Part shown: in pieces, positions 52,491 to 61,981 of the stretch | Layout of the letters: each line of letters opens with the position of its first letter | How positions within the stretch are numbered: position 1 is the first letter of the stretch | Assembly: GCA_041686345.1 (NCBI GenBank) | Contig: JAWLEA010000004.1 | Location: 1-64,000, forward strand | From: JAQICJ01 sp041686345 | GTDB lineage: Bacteria > Myxococcota_A > Polyangia > HGW-17 | Length of the DNA: 64,000 nt | Direction: 5' to 3' | Translations under genes and position numbers: made by a program | The notes under the pieces: generated by a model | Seen by the model: only the letters and a program-made list of their open reading frames with translations | Told to the model about the DNA's origin: nothing | Database searches by the model: none

Positions 52491-52862
52491 GTGTCAGCAT
52501 CACCCTTTACTGAATTTTTGGCTGAGATCATCGGTCTGTTACCCAATTCCCTTGGAGTCGTAATTCAGGATTGGGAGGGGGAAACCATCGAATATTTTGG
52601 TCATCTCAAAGCCGACGAACTCAGGATCAATGCAGCCCAGTGGGGATTGTTGTGGAGAATGATAAAATACCAGGTAAAACATCCCTATCTCAAAAGTTCT
52701 CGGGAAATTATCATCGAAACCGATTGTCAGAAGATTATTATCCACACCCTTTTCGATCGTTATTATCTGGTGATTTTTCTGGAAAAGACAGCTTCTCTCT
52801 CGGAAGCCCGCAAGGTTATAGGCGAAATGTCAGACAGAATTATAAAAGAAATGGGCTTCTGA
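52491..52862 (+). CDS. Roadblock/LC7-like protein (candidate MglB-type GTPase partner)
   Basis: 123 residues, GTG start at 52491 after AAAGG. The pattern LPNSLGVVIQDWEGETIEYFG, then IIIETDCQKIIIHTLFDRYYLVIFLEKTASLSEARKVIGEMSDRIIKEM follows the Roadblock fold (strand-helix-strand; 'G..I.D.EG..I' and 'L.ll....gnlg.aR..l...' positions). Such proteins act as GAPs or scaffolds for MglA-like GTPases; the GTPase gene at 41 kb is a possible partner. Identification is by motif, without a search. Confidence 0.72.
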   Translation: MSASPFTEFLAEIIGLLPNSLGVVIQDWEGETIEYFGHLKADELRINAAQWGLLWRMIKYQVKHPYLKSSREIIIETDCQKIIIHTLFDRYYLVIFLEKTASLSEARKVIGEMSDRIIKEMGF

Positions 52863-52889
52863 TTCTACCCCGGACAAAATCAATTTTCT

Positions 52890-54185
52890 TCAGGCTGAGA
52901 CCAGATTTTCGAGATTTATGCACACATGTTTAATTTCTCCATTTTGGAATTTTTCTTTGTTGTCTTCATAGAATTTAGCCATATTTTGGGCATTTTCATC
53001 ATTGAGCATTCCCATATATTTCATGCCTTTTTCCATATCCTTTTCCGTATTTTCTCCGGAAAGATAATTATTAGCCAACGTAGCAGCAGCAAATTGATTA
53101 TCTTTGTAGCTTACCTTTTCCAAAATTTCTATTCCTTTGACAATTTCTTCGGGATTGTCTGAGTTTTCCACCATTAATTTACCCTTCAGGGACAAAGCAG
53201 TGGAGTCACCAAGGTCGGTCGCCAGATTAAAATATTTATTGGCCTTTTTCTCATCTTTTTTTACGGCAAAGCCCATGAGATAACAGGCTCCCAGTTTGGA
53301 AAAAGCCTGGGGATAGCCAAGATGGCCGGCTTTTTCATAATATTCCACCGCTTTATCCACATCCTGCTCTGTATCTTTTCCTTCTATCAGATAATCAGCC
53401 AGTTTAAGCATGGCCTCAGACTGCATGTATTCAGCAGCTTTTTTCCATAGATCCAGGGCTTTGTCCAAATCCTTTGGGAGAACAATTCCTGCTTCATGCA
53501 TAAGACCCAGATTGTAAAAAGCATCGGGATGCTCGAGTCTGGCAGCTTTTTCCCAGAACTTTACTGCTTTTTCAGAGTTTTGTTTTACTACGTGTCCATA
53601 GTAATAAAGACAGCCTAAACAACAAAGTGCCTGGGGATATTCTTTGCGGGCGGCTTTTTTGACAAATTGGAGTCCCACCATTTTTTTCCTGGAGTTGAAT
53701 TCTTGATGTTGAATGTAGGCCAGGCCTGTCAGGTAGAGAGCTTGTGTATTGCCCATTTTGGCCGCTTTTTTCAAATAGTAAACAGATTTGAAGATATTCT
53801 TTTTGCAATCCAAGCCGTTTTGAAAAAAAATTCCCAAATTCAAATAACCGTAATCATCCCCTTTTTTACCGGCTCTTTTAAAAAATCGCTGTGCCTTTTT
53901 GGTATTTTTTTTTACTCCTATTCCATATGAATAGTAATATCCAAGATCCACAAGTGCTTGGGTAAAGCCCAATTGAGCTGCTTGGTGGAAGTAGCGGGCA
54001 GCTTTGGAATAATTCTGTTCAACTCCGGCTCCTTCTTCATAGTGTTTTGCCAAATGATAAACTGACTCAGGATGGGATTGGGCTGCCCTTTGCTGATGGT
54101 ACTCGAAAGCTGCTCGATACTCTGCTGTTTTTAATTCCTGGTTGTCTGAATTTGTTTGTTGCATGTTTTTTGTGTTTTGGGTCAT
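52890..54185 (-). CDS. Sel1-repeat (TPR-like) protein
   Basis: 431 residues without a signal peptide. Ten or so Sel1 repeats of about 36 residues are visible, each A-x-x-x-x-G-x-x-x-A-x-x-x-L-G-x-x-Y/L-x-x-G-x-G-V: for example AAQLGFTQALVDLGYYYSYGIGVKKN, AARLEHPDAFYNLGLMHEAGIVLPKD and AGHLGYPQAFSKLGACYLMGFAVKKD in parts. Start ATG 54185 precedes MTQNTKNMQQTNSD, a polar leader. These repeats form protein-binding superhelices, often in signalling. The plus-strand Roadblock gene converges on it. Confidence 0.9.
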   Translation of the reverse strand: MTQNTKNMQQTNSDNQELKTAEYRAAFEYHQQRAAQSHPESVYHLAKHYEEGAGVEQNYSKAARYFHQAAQLGFTQALVDLGYYYSYGIGVKKNTKKAQRFFKRAGKKGDDYGYLNLGIFFQNGLDCKKNIFKSVYYLKKAAKMGNTQALYLTGLAYIQHQEFNSRKKMVGLQFVKKAARKEYPQALCCLGCLYYYGHVVKQNSEKAVKFWEKAARLEHPDAFYNLGLMHEAGIVLPKDLDKALDLWKKAAEYMQSEAMLKLADYLIEGKDTEQDVDKAVEYYEKAGHLGYPQAFSKLGACYLMGFAVKKDEKKANKYFNLATDLGDSTALSLKGKLMVENSDNPEEIVKGIEILEKVSYKDNQFAAATLANNYLSGENTEKDMEKGMKYMGMLNDENAQNMAKFYEDNKEKFQNGEIKHVCINLENLVSA

Positions 54186-54433
54186 TTTTGTTCTCCTTGG
54201 ATTGTTAAAAATATTACGGTTTGGAATAAAACTAAACTTTGCCTATATTTTCGAAATCCAAGACCCCAATCTCTAATTTTTTTTTATTTTTTTTTAGATT
54301 ATATGAAACAGGATGGTTTATTTGTTGATATTGCTGGTTTATATGAAAGTGAAAATTTTTAGAAAATTATTAACTTTTGGGCTTTTCAATCAGTTTTTGC
54401 GAAATATTGTTTATGGACTGGTAGAGGTGAAGT

Positions 54434-56785
54434 TTAATTCAAAGTTGAGTACCATTGCTGATAAGTTAAGGGTTCAACAGGAGTTTCGCTTGTTCTCAAG
54501 GTTCCATTTCCCAATTGACCATAGTAATTGAAACCCCAGCAGTAGATTTCTTCGTCTGTGGTGAGCATGCAGCAGAATTGATCACCACAACTGATTTGCC
54601 TGGCGTTATATTCAGGAGCAAAATCATAAACTTGGCATTCTTCCCGATCCCAGCAATGGAGTTTGTGGTTATCGTCAATGGCGCAGCATAGTTCTTGGCC
54701 GCAATCGGATTGCAGGTAATTGTGGTCGTCAAGCATGAATTCAGTGGACCAGGGTGGTTCAGACAAAGAACAAGTTCCCCATAATCTTCCCAGAATATCA
54801 ACTTCTGTTCTTCTTCCCAGATATTTGATTGTACGGGGATAGGTGCTCTCGGAAGAAGGGGAATCACTGCCGACAAAAACCACCTCTCCGTAAACGTTGA
54901 GAGCTTTATCAGAAGTAATTTGAATAAAAGGAGGAGCATCGGCCTCAAAGGGAAATTGGGAGGTGCTGGAATCAGCAGAGCTTGTGATAATGATTCGACC
55001 TTGGGAATCAATACCTTTCAAGGTGTTGGTGTTGTGAAAACCCAGGGCTTTCAAGGAAGAAGATTCCAGTATACTAACAGGAGTTTCAGTATCAGTGTCG
55101 ATGCCTTCAAGATCACTTGAACCCCAATACCAGGCTTGACCGTTGGAATCCACAGCGAGGGCGGCATCATCATGGAGACTGAGATCTGTGAGAGTTGCAT
55201 TATCACCGGTTGTAACAGGGGACATGTAAAAAACTCTTTCATTAACTAATTGTCCGGCAGCAGCGAAGGAATTTTCTCCCCAACAGGAGATTTCTCCTGT
55301 TGTTGAGATACTGCAAGAATGCATGAAACCTGAAAAAACATCATCTTGATCAGTAAGAACCAGGGTTGGTAGATAATCTTGATCTTCTTCGACGTAAGGA
55401 ATTGTATTTCCCCAGCACCACAATTGTTGAGTCGGATCAATCAAACAGGCACCCTCGTTAGCTACTGAAAGTTTTACAACTGTTCCGTCGAAGGTAATCT
55501 GCTCAGGAATATGGGTTGATTCTGGCCCATTAACTCTTCCCAGTTTGTTATAGTGGTTCAAACCCCAGCACAGTACTTTGTCATTGCTGTCTATTCCACA
55601 GGTAAAACTCAACCCGGCATCAATATATTTAAAGGTATGATCTCCTGAAACAGCAACAGGAGTGGCGCTCGCATCTGTTTCGTCGGGAAGAACACCTGAC
55701 TCGCCGTAGAGATTACGTCCCCAGCACCAGGCTTTGCCGGCTTCATCGAGACCACAGTTGTGTCCGTTACCCCCGGCTGAAACTTGAACAAATTGGTGAT
55801 CTCCCGGCACTTTGCTAGGAGAAGTGTTCCTGTCCCAGCACCAGGTTTCGTTGTTTTCATCAATTCCACAGACTTGGGTGCCACCTGCGGAAAAGGATAC
55901 AAAAGGTGAATCGTGATCAATTTCGATGGCAGTGGCCGCAGCAGTAAGAGAATCATCATTTTCAATGCTATCGGCATAATTGCTTCCCCAACACTTGATT
56001 TTTCCTGTTTCTAAAAGAGCGCAACCATAGGGATATTCTACCAGACAGGTAACAGGGGCATCTCCGATTTGGATTTGCTGAACCTGTTCTTCCAGTTCAA
56101 TTTCTACGGGATAAGGAGTATAGGAATCACTGAAAGAGGTATCATGAGGACCCAGGCCGTTTTCATTGTTTGAGCCCCAACAATATGCCTTGCCCTGAGA
56201 GGTTACTCCGCAAGCCCGGAAAAATCCCATGGACATCTGGGTGAATTCGATTTGATGGAATATGGGCTTGGGTAAAACCTTTCTGATTGGTATTTTTCCC
56301 ACATTGTTGCTGTTGTTTTTGCCCCAGCACCAGGATTGACCTTCATTGTCGGTATAACAAACAGTATCATCGCTAGCTTTGAGTTTGGCTGTCATCAAAC
56401 GATCTTCCCAATTGCCGTAATCACAACTACTTAAATCAAAAGAACAATTGTCTTTGCAAATAAGGGTTCCCCCTTCCATGCCCAAAGACTCACAACTTTG
56501 ACCTCTGAGGTTATCCCCTTCACATTCTTCTTCGTATTCAAGCAGACCATTTCCACATTCAGCTTGTTCGGAGCACTCTGAACTGTCTATCTGGCAAGAG
56601 CTGGTACACTTGAGGGTGCCTCCTTCAAAGCCTCTGGCATAACAGGAATCACCGCCAAAATTGGTGCCGTCACATTCTTCTCCTTCATCAATTTGTCCGT
56701 TTCCACACAATGAAGAAGAGTCATTGTCACAGGCCGCCAGGGAAAGAAAAAATGCAATAAAAACAATATAAACAGATTTGAACAT
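54434..56785 (-). CDS. RCC1-repeat lipoprotein with Cys-rich myxobacterial repeats
   Basis: 783 residues. Lipobox LSLAAC (Cys about residue 19). Two Cys-rich units (about 27-120) read CGNGQIDEGEECDG ... C..GF.GG.L.C...C..D.S.C and CGNGLLEYEEECEG ..., a type common in myxobacterial surface proteins. The remainder is a propeller of RCC1 repeats, each with a W-C-W-G motif: QSWCWGKNN, KAYCWGSNN, KIKCWGSNY, KAWCWGRNLYG, KVLCWGLNHYNKLG, EISCWGENSF, EIYCWGFNYYGQLGNGT. Probably a surface-anchored protein-interaction module; ligand unknown. 54186-54433 has no gene. Confidence 0.9.
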   Translation of the reverse strand: MFKSVYIVFIAFFLSLAACDNDSSSLCGNGQIDEGEECDGTNFGGDSCYARGFEGGTLKCTSSCQIDSSECSEQAECGNGLLEYEEECEGDNLRGQSCESLGMEGGTLICKDNCSFDLSSCDYGNWEDRLMTAKLKASDDTVCYTDNEGQSWCWGKNNSNNVGKIPIRKVLPKPIFHQIEFTQMSMGFFRACGVTSQGKAYCWGSNNENGLGPHDTSFSDSYTPYPVEIELEEQVQQIQIGDAPVTCLVEYPYGCALLETGKIKCWGSNYADSIENDDSLTAAATAIEIDHDSPFVSFSAGGTQVCGIDENNETWCWDRNTSPSKVPGDHQFVQVSAGGNGHNCGLDEAGKAWCWGRNLYGESGVLPDETDASATPVAVSGDHTFKYIDAGLSFTCGIDSNDKVLCWGLNHYNKLGRVNGPESTHIPEQITFDGTVVKLSVANEGACLIDPTQQLWCWGNTIPYVEEDQDYLPTLVLTDQDDVFSGFMHSCSISTTGEISCWGENSFAAAGQLVNERVFYMSPVTTGDNATLTDLSLHDDAALAVDSNGQAWYWGSSDLEGIDTDTETPVSILESSSLKALGFHNTNTLKGIDSQGRIIITSSADSSTSQFPFEADAPPFIQITSDKALNVYGEVVFVGSDSPSSESTYPRTIKYLGRRTEVDILGRLWGTCSLSEPPWSTEFMLDDHNYLQSDCGQELCCAIDDNHKLHCWDREECQVYDFAPEYNARQISCGDQFCCMLTTDEEIYCWGFNYYGQLGNGTLRTSETPVEPLTYQQWYSTLN

Positions 56786-56912
56786 AGTTAACTCCAGATA
56801 ATTTAATTATTATTAATTTAAATTTAGCACTAAACCCTCCCCTTTTCAAAAAAATATGTTTATATTGAGATAAAACTCAGGTTGGAATTATTGAAACTCA
56901 GGTTTATAAATG

Positions 56913-57329
56913 TTATAACTCGTTGTTTTTTTGATAAATTTTGATGATTCGGTCAAAGCTTTTGTCGACTTTTTCCAGGGTTAACCTGCGCATGTATTCG
57001 AGCAGCAGCAGATGCTTTATTTCGGGATGTTCAGGTTTAATCTGTTTTGTGGTTTTATTTCCGTCGGATTTTTTTCTGGTATAGGAAATTTTTTTGTTAT
57101 CGAGTTGTTTTTTGAAGGAAAGAGCAAGATCGTTAAAATCATCCACCATGAAATCAACTTCTGAGTCAAACACTTTTGCAAGTTCAAGCAGAGGATTTAT
57201 TCGTTTTTCCAGAAGATCTTCAAATTCATCCTTGACTTTGTTTTCTGTTTGCTCCTGAAATTCTTTTACTTTTTCTTCACTTGCTCTTTTTTCTTCCTGG
57301 TTGAAAAGGTCTATCTGTTTTTTATCCAT
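56913..57329 (-). CDS. Small helical protein downstream of metH
   Basis: 138 residues, largely charged helices with a long coiled-coil-like start (DLFNQEEKRASEEKVKEFQEQTENKVKDEFEDLLEKRINPLLELA, read in parts). No motif or signal peptide. The start overlaps the metH stop by 8 bp, so it is translated with metH. Function unknown. Confidence 0.65.
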   Translation of the reverse strand: MDKKQIDLFNQEEKRASEEKVKEFQEQTENKVKDEFEDLLEKRINPLLELAKVFDSEVDFMVDDFNDLALSFKKQLDNKKISYTRKKSDGNKTTKQIKPEHPEIKHLLLLEYMRRLTLEKVDKSFDRIIKIYQKNNEL

Positions 57330-59679
57330 TTTGATCTCTCTCTTTGTAGTTTATGATTTGTTGACAAAGGGCCGCAGCTTTGGAAGCATCTTTGGCATAG
57401 CCGGCACAACCCGATTCAATTGCGATTTCCTCGTTCATGGAAGCTCCTCCCGCAATTACCGGGAGTTGGCATCCTTGGGAGCGCAAAACTGAAACCACCT
57501 CAGCCACTTCTCCTACAGTAGTTGACATCATGGCCGATAATCCCAGAATATCAGGTCGGTGTTGCTCGATTGCCTGATAGATTCGGGCAGTTTCTACATC
57601 TTTGCCCAGATCGATTATTTCATAACCGCTGGTTTGGAGAACGGTTCCCACTATTTTTTTGCCGATATCATGAACGTCGCCCTTGACGGTGGCCAGGATA
57701 ATTTTTCCTTTGCTTTCATGGTTTTCACCCAAAAGACTGTTTAATCGGTCAAATACGGGAATTGCAGTTTGGGCGGCCAGCATCAGATCCGGAAGGAAAA
57801 TTTTGTTTTTGCTGTAAAGAACCCCTATCTCTTGCATGGCTTTACCGAGAATATCCTGACTGACTTTCAGGGGGGTTGACTTTTCCAATTCAGTTTCAAT
57901 GGCTTGATTAAGTTTTTTACTGTCTCCGCTGAGAATCAGATTTATCAGAGCATTTTCAGTGGGCAAATCAGATGCTTTTTGGGGATTGTTGCCCCTCAAG
58001 GTAAGAGCGGCTTGCAAGCTGTTGGCGGTAAATTGTGCTGCGGGATCCACAATAGCTGAAGTAAGACCGCCTTCTACGGCTTGTGCCAGAAACACACCAT
58101 TGAGTTGATCCCGTTTTTTCATGCCGAAACTGAGATTGGACAGTCCCATGGTGGTTTTTATTCCCAATTTGTTCAACTGACGGATTACCTGGAGAGTGAT
58201 TCCGGGATCTTTTCCCGCTCCAAAAGCCATTACCAGAGGATCTGCCAGAACTCTGTCAGAGGAAATTCCCATTTTTTCGAGATAATCCAGCCCTTCCATA
58301 ATTTTTTCAACTCTGGCCTCGGCAGTTTTGGGAATTTTTTTGCCCATGGCCAGCAAAATCAACATTCCACCATGAGTTTTGAGCAACTTGCCTTTAAAAT
58401 CGAGATCTTCGGCAAAACAGCGGGCAGAATTGATCAGAGGGCGACCTGTATATTCAAACAGGGATCTTTCAAGAAATTCATAACTTTGAATATCAAGGGA
58501 AAGGGACAGGGAGCTGTATTTGTCCAACTCGTTGATCAAATTAATAAAATGCTGGCTGGTTAGCAGTTTTTCAATTCCCAGATTGAGATCCAGAATTTCA
58601 CATCCTGCTTTTCTCTGCTCTGAGGCCAATCTGGTAATTCTATCGAATTGGAAATTCCGGATTTCCTTTTGAAATTTTTTGCTGGAGGCCGGATTGATTT
58701 TTTCGCCAATACGGGTGAAAGGAAGGATATTTTGCAGATGGGTGCGGGAAGAAAGGGTTGGAGTTAGAATTTTTCCGGGTCCAGAGAGAGGTTTATGCTT
58801 GCCAGAAAAGTGGGAAATGACTTTTATATGTTCAGGAGCTGTTCCACAGCAGCCTCCCACAATATTGGCACCGGCAGCAATGAATTCTTCCACATAAGGA
58901 GCAAAATCAGCCGGGGAGAGATCGTAATAAAGGTTTCCATCTTTGTATTTGGGGCTTCCGGCATTAGGTTCGACTGAGATGAATTTATTGGTGTAAACAG
59001 CCAATTCTTTGACAACTTTGAGTGTTTCTGCAGGTCCCAGACTGCAATTTACTCCCAGACAATCCACATCAAGGTCATTGAACCAGGAAGCAAAAATTGC
59101 AACTGAACTTCCGGTAACGGAGCGCATATTTTCGGCAAAGGTCATTTGAACGATCAAGGGCAGGTTGGTTGTAACCTGCCTGATTCCCAGTACTGCAGCT
59201 TTACATTCTTTGAGGTCGGACATGGTTTCAACAATGAAGCCGTCTACTCCAGCATCAAAAAGCACCTGAGCCTGCTCAGCAAAAGCCTCCACTGCTTCTT
59301 CCATGGAGAAAGAGCCCATGGGTTCGGGAAATTCACCGGTTGAGGAGATATCTCCCAAAACCAGAGCTTTATTAGAGGATGCTTTTTTGGCAATTTTTAC
59401 AGCTGCGGTATTTATTGTTTTAAACTCGGTTTCGGCTTTCAAAGCTTTCAACTTGGGGCGATTGGCACTGAAGGTATTGGTGAGAATCAGATTGGAACCG
59501 GCAGCAACATATTGTTTTTGCAGTTTTTCGACAACCTCAGGATGTTTGAGGTTTAAGAGGACTCCGGGCAGATCACCATAGCCCATTTTGAAAAATTCAG
59601 TTCCATAAGCTCCGTCCAGAACCAGGATATTTTTTTGCAGCAATTTATTGAATTCATTTCTGTTCATTGTACCATCCAA
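57322..59679 (-). CDS. metH: Cobalamin-dependent methionine synthase MetH, lacking the reactivation domain
   Basis: 785 residues instead of about 1200. Domains in order: homocysteine S-methyltransferase (about 8-290) with zinc Cys in GVNCSLGP and VGGCCGTAPEHI; pterin-binding domain (about 310-565; RIGEKINPASSKKF, EILDLNLGI); B12 cap (about 600-680); and B12-binding domain with KGDVHDIGKKIVGTVLQ, where His is the lower cobalt ligand. The C-terminal AdoMet-binding reactivation domain is a separate gene, at 59654-60220. The two starts/stops overlap by 26 bp on the same strand. It makes methionine from homocysteine and methyl-tetrahydrofolate. Confidence 0.95.
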   Translation of the reverse strand: MDGTMNRNEFNKLLQKNILVLDGAYGTEFFKMGYGDLPGVLLNLKHPEVVEKLQKQYVAAGSNLILTNTFSANRPKLKALKAETEFKTINTAAVKIAKKASSNKALVLGDISSTGEFPEPMGSFSMEEAVEAFAEQAQVLFDAGVDGFIVETMSDLKECKAAVLGIRQVTTNLPLIVQMTFAENMRSVTGSSVAIFASWFNDLDVDCLGVNCSLGPAETLKVVKELAVYTNKFISVEPNAGSPKYKDGNLYYDLSPADFAPYVEEFIAAGANIVGGCCGTAPEHIKVISHFSGKHKPLSGPGKILTPTLSSRTHLQNILPFTRIGEKINPASSKKFQKEIRNFQFDRITRLASEQRKAGCEILDLNLGIEKLLTSQHFINLINELDKYSSLSLSLDIQSYEFLERSLFEYTGRPLINSARCFAEDLDFKGKLLKTHGGMLILLAMGKKIPKTAEARVEKIMEGLDYLEKMGISSDRVLADPLVMAFGAGKDPGITLQVIRQLNKLGIKTTMGLSNLSFGMKKRDQLNGVFLAQAVEGGLTSAIVDPAAQFTANSLQAALTLRGNNPQKASDLPTENALINLILSGDSKKLNQAIETELEKSTPLKVSQDILGKAMQEIGVLYSKNKIFLPDLMLAAQTAIPVFDRLNSLLGENHESKGKIILATVKGDVHDIGKKIVGTVLQTSGYEIIDLGKDVETARIYQAIEQHRPDILGLSAMMSTTVGEVAEVVSVLRSQGCQLPVIAGGASMNEEIAIESGCAGYAKDASKAAALCQQIINYKERDQNG

Positions 59680-60220
59680 TCATGCATATTATAGATTTGA
59701 CAGGAGTTAATATACCTTTTTTGTTGGCTTCCACCAGAGAGAAATCCAGAAATTCCAAAATTAGGTTGTTGGCAGCAAGGGGAAGATCCTGATATCCGGG
59801 AGAAAAGCGACGGGTTCCTCTTCCCTTTTCCCGGCGTAACTTTTGATCAAAACACTGATTCAATTCTTCCACGGATTCACTTCCCCAGGCATCAAGCAGC
59901 ATAGCTTCAAGAGGTTGATTTGAGTGATGCAGCCTGGAAATTTCCCCATCGATCTCCTTGCCGATGGTAGAAGCAAATAAAGTTACTTGTTTTACTCCCT
60001 TGAAGGATGCGGGAATCAGATCAACTGCTTGAACAACTGGTATGGTAGTCCAGCAAATAACAGGTTGAACCAGACGGGTACCTGTTTTGTACACTGCAGT
60101 AAATTTTGCAGCAAGTTCGGGGTTGCTTATTTGTTTTGCCTTGTAACCGGCTCGATAGTAGAATTTTTTCCTGGCAGGAAAGGCTTTGTATGTGGCAGGA
60201 TTTTCAATATTAATTTTCAC
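59654..60220 (-). CDS. Stand-alone MetH reactivation-domain protein
   Basis: 188 residues. The C-terminal signature RFSPGYQDLPLAANNLILEFLDFSLVEANKKGILTPVKSIICMIGW (read in parts) matches the MetH activation domain's R-x-SPGYxxLPL and T..x.PxKSxS..IG motifs. Preceding sequence has the helical region found in such domains (GVKQVTLFASTIGKEIDGEI). It would bind AdoMet and re-methylate oxidised cobalamin on MetH together with a reductant. Upstream of and overlapping metH. Alternative: a related B12-enzyme activator, but the context makes MetH the natural target. Confidence 0.87.
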   Translation of the reverse strand: MKINIENPATYKAFPARKKFYYRAGYKAKQISNPELAAKFTAVYKTGTRLVQPVICWTTIPVVQAVDLIPASFKGVKQVTLFASTIGKEIDGEISRLHHSNQPLEAMLLDAWGSESVEELNQCFDQKLRREKGRGTRRFSPGYQDLPLAANNLILEFLDFSLVEANKKGILTPVKSIICMIGWYNEQK

Positions 60221-60382
60221 TTAAGCTCCTGGAGACAAAGGTTGGAAATCAAAACTCCCAAGTTGAAGAATTTGGAGTTGCAAGAAATTATTTTTGCTGT
60301 ACATACAATAGCAGACCTGCTACCGGAGAAGGTTTTTCTCAAAATATCTGATCCGGATGATTTTAGATCAGAATATACCCTT
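60221..60382. other. Divergent intergenic region of the methionine block
   Basis: 162 bp between the leftward reactivation-domain gene and rightward metF, so it must hold promoters for both. No SAM or cobalamin riboswitch core was recognised. The metF frame is open upstream of its ATG, but that sequence does not resemble MetF. Confidence 0.5.
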
Positions 60383-61240
60383 ATGCATATTAATCAAATC
60401 TTTCTCAAAGACAAACCCACTTTCAGTTTTGAATTTTTCCCGCCCCAGTCTCAAAGCCAGGCAGAAACTCTCTATGAAAACATTACCAGACTGACTCCCC
60501 TTGCTCCTTCTTTTATCAGTATTACTTACGGTGCAGGAGGTTCAACCAGAGAGTTGACTCATGATCTTGTGCTTAAACTGAATAAAGATGAGCAACTGAC
60601 AGTTATTCCTCATCTTACCTGCATAGGTCATCGCAAAAGTGAATTGAAGCAGATGGTTGATTCCTATCGCACCGAATCAATTAAGAATATTATGGCTCTC
60701 AGAGGAGATATTCAATCTTTGGATGGAAAGACGGCAGGTGATTTTGACTATGCTTCTCAACTGGTCAGCTTCATAAAGCAAAATTTTCCGGAGATGGGCA
60801 TAGGAGTTGCCGGTTATCCCAACGGTCATCCAGAAACACCTAATCGTTTGCAGGAAATGGACTATTTTAAGCACAAGGTTGATCAGGGAGCTGATTTTAT
60901 CTGTACTCAATTGTTTTATGATAATCATAATTTTTATGATTTTCGGGAGAGGATTAGAGTTGCCGGGATTAAAATTCCTCTGATTGCTGGTTTAATGCCA
61001 CTTACTTCCATAAAAATGATGAAAAAAATGTCCAACGTTGCATTGGGAACTCCTATTCCGGGAAAATTGCAAAAAATAATTTACCAATGCAAAAATCAGC
61101 AGGAAATACAGTCAGCCGGAATAGACTGGTCCACGACTCAGGTGGAAAATCTACTCCGGAACCAGGTAGACGGAATTCATTTTTATACTTTGAACCGTTC
61201 TCAGGCCACCCTGCAGATTTATAAGAATCTGGAACTTTAG
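60383..61240 (+). CDS. metF: 5,10-methylenetetrahydrofolate reductase MetF
   Basis: 285 residues from ATG 60383, the start that aligns with the family opening (FSFEFFPPQS). Motifs: SFEFFPPQ, FISITYGAGGSTRE, PHLTCIGH, NIMALRGD, IGVAGYPNGHPE, DQGADFICTQLFYDN, and PLIAGLMPLTS. It supplies methyl-tetrahydrofolate to MetH using FAD and NADH. It is divergent from the metH cluster. Phosphatase gene follows after 69 bp. Confidence 0.95.
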   Translation: MHINQIFLKDKPTFSFEFFPPQSQSQAETLYENITRLTPLAPSFISITYGAGGSTRELTHDLVLKLNKDEQLTVIPHLTCIGHRKSELKQMVDSYRTESIKNIMALRGDIQSLDGKTAGDFDYASQLVSFIKQNFPEMGIGVAGYPNGHPETPNRLQEMDYFKHKVDQGADFICTQLFYDNHNFYDFRERIRVAGIKIPLIAGLMPLTSIKMMKKMSNVALGTPIPGKLQKIIYQCKNQQEIQSAGIDWSTTQVENLLRNQVDGIHFYTLNRSQATLQIYKNLEL

Positions 61241-61309
61241 TTGTCAATACAGAATGGGGTGTTTTGACTATGTTCCCTTTACAGAATTGGGGTTTGACAG
61301 GAGTGTTTT

Positions 61310-61975
61310 GTGAAAAACGATAAATTGCTTATTTTTGATCTTGATGGAACTTTGATCGATACCAGAAAAGACATTGTCAGGGCAGTCAACCTCACTCTGG
61401 ACGAATTGGGTTATCCCCGATGCGGTTTTGAAGAAATAGTCTCTCGAGTTGGTTATGGACCCGGGCAATTGATTTTAAAATGTATTTCTCGGGAACTTGA
61501 ACCGAAAGATCAGGAAAAAGCCAGAAAAACCTTCAGTCGTGTCTACCACGAAAATCTGATTGAAGATTCAGATTTTTTCCCCGGAATGAAAACAATGTTG
61601 GCCGGTTTGGAGCAATTTAACAAAGCCATAGTAACCAATAAATCAACTCCTCATCTGGAAAAAACTCTGAGTATTCTGCAGGGAAAGCATTTTTTCGATC
61701 TTTATCAGGGGATCGATGAAAATAATCCCCCTAAACCTGATCCCGAGGTAACTTTGAAAGTTATGCGAATTTTGAAGGCAGATCCGAAAGATACTCTGTT
61801 TATCGGGGACAGCGAGATTGACCTGCACACCGGTAAAAATGCCGGAATCAAAACTTGCGGAGTTTTATGGGGTTATCGCAGTGAACAAGAGTTGGCTCGA
61901 GAAAATCCTGATTATCTTGTGAAAAACATTACCCGGTTACAAGAATTAATCTTTACCAAATTCGCTGGGAACTAA
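61310..61975 (+). CDS. gph: HAD-family phosphatase, phosphoglycolate phosphatase-like
   Basis: 221 residues, GTG start 61310 after AGGAG at 61297-61301. HAD motifs: I FDLDGTLIDT, II VTNKST, III Lys in KPDPEV, and IV GDSEIDL. The alpha-helical cap (residues about 15-85) and GVLWGYRSEQEL fit the Gph/PGP subfamily. Likely clears 2-phosphoglycolate from DNA repair or oxygenation. The stop (GGGAACTAA) resembles a family A end. It converges with the cNMP gene, with a 6 bp gap. Confidence 0.88.
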   Translation: MKNDKLLIFDLDGTLIDTRKDIVRAVNLTLDELGYPRCGFEEIVSRVGYGPGQLILKCISRELEPKDQEKARKTFSRVYHENLIEDSDFFPGMKTMLAGLEQFNKAIVTNKSTPHLEKTLSILQGKHFFDLYQGIDENNPPKPDPEVTLKVMRILKADPKDTLFIGDSEIDLHTGKNAGIKTCGVLWGYRSEQELARENPDYLVKNITRLQELIFTKFAGN

Positions 61976-61981
61976 ATTGAA

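Noticed and set aside
59987..60382. Long upstream extension of the metF frame
   Set aside because: The translated sequence lies mostly antisense to the reactivation-domain gene and has no MetF resemblance; ATG 60383 matches the family start.
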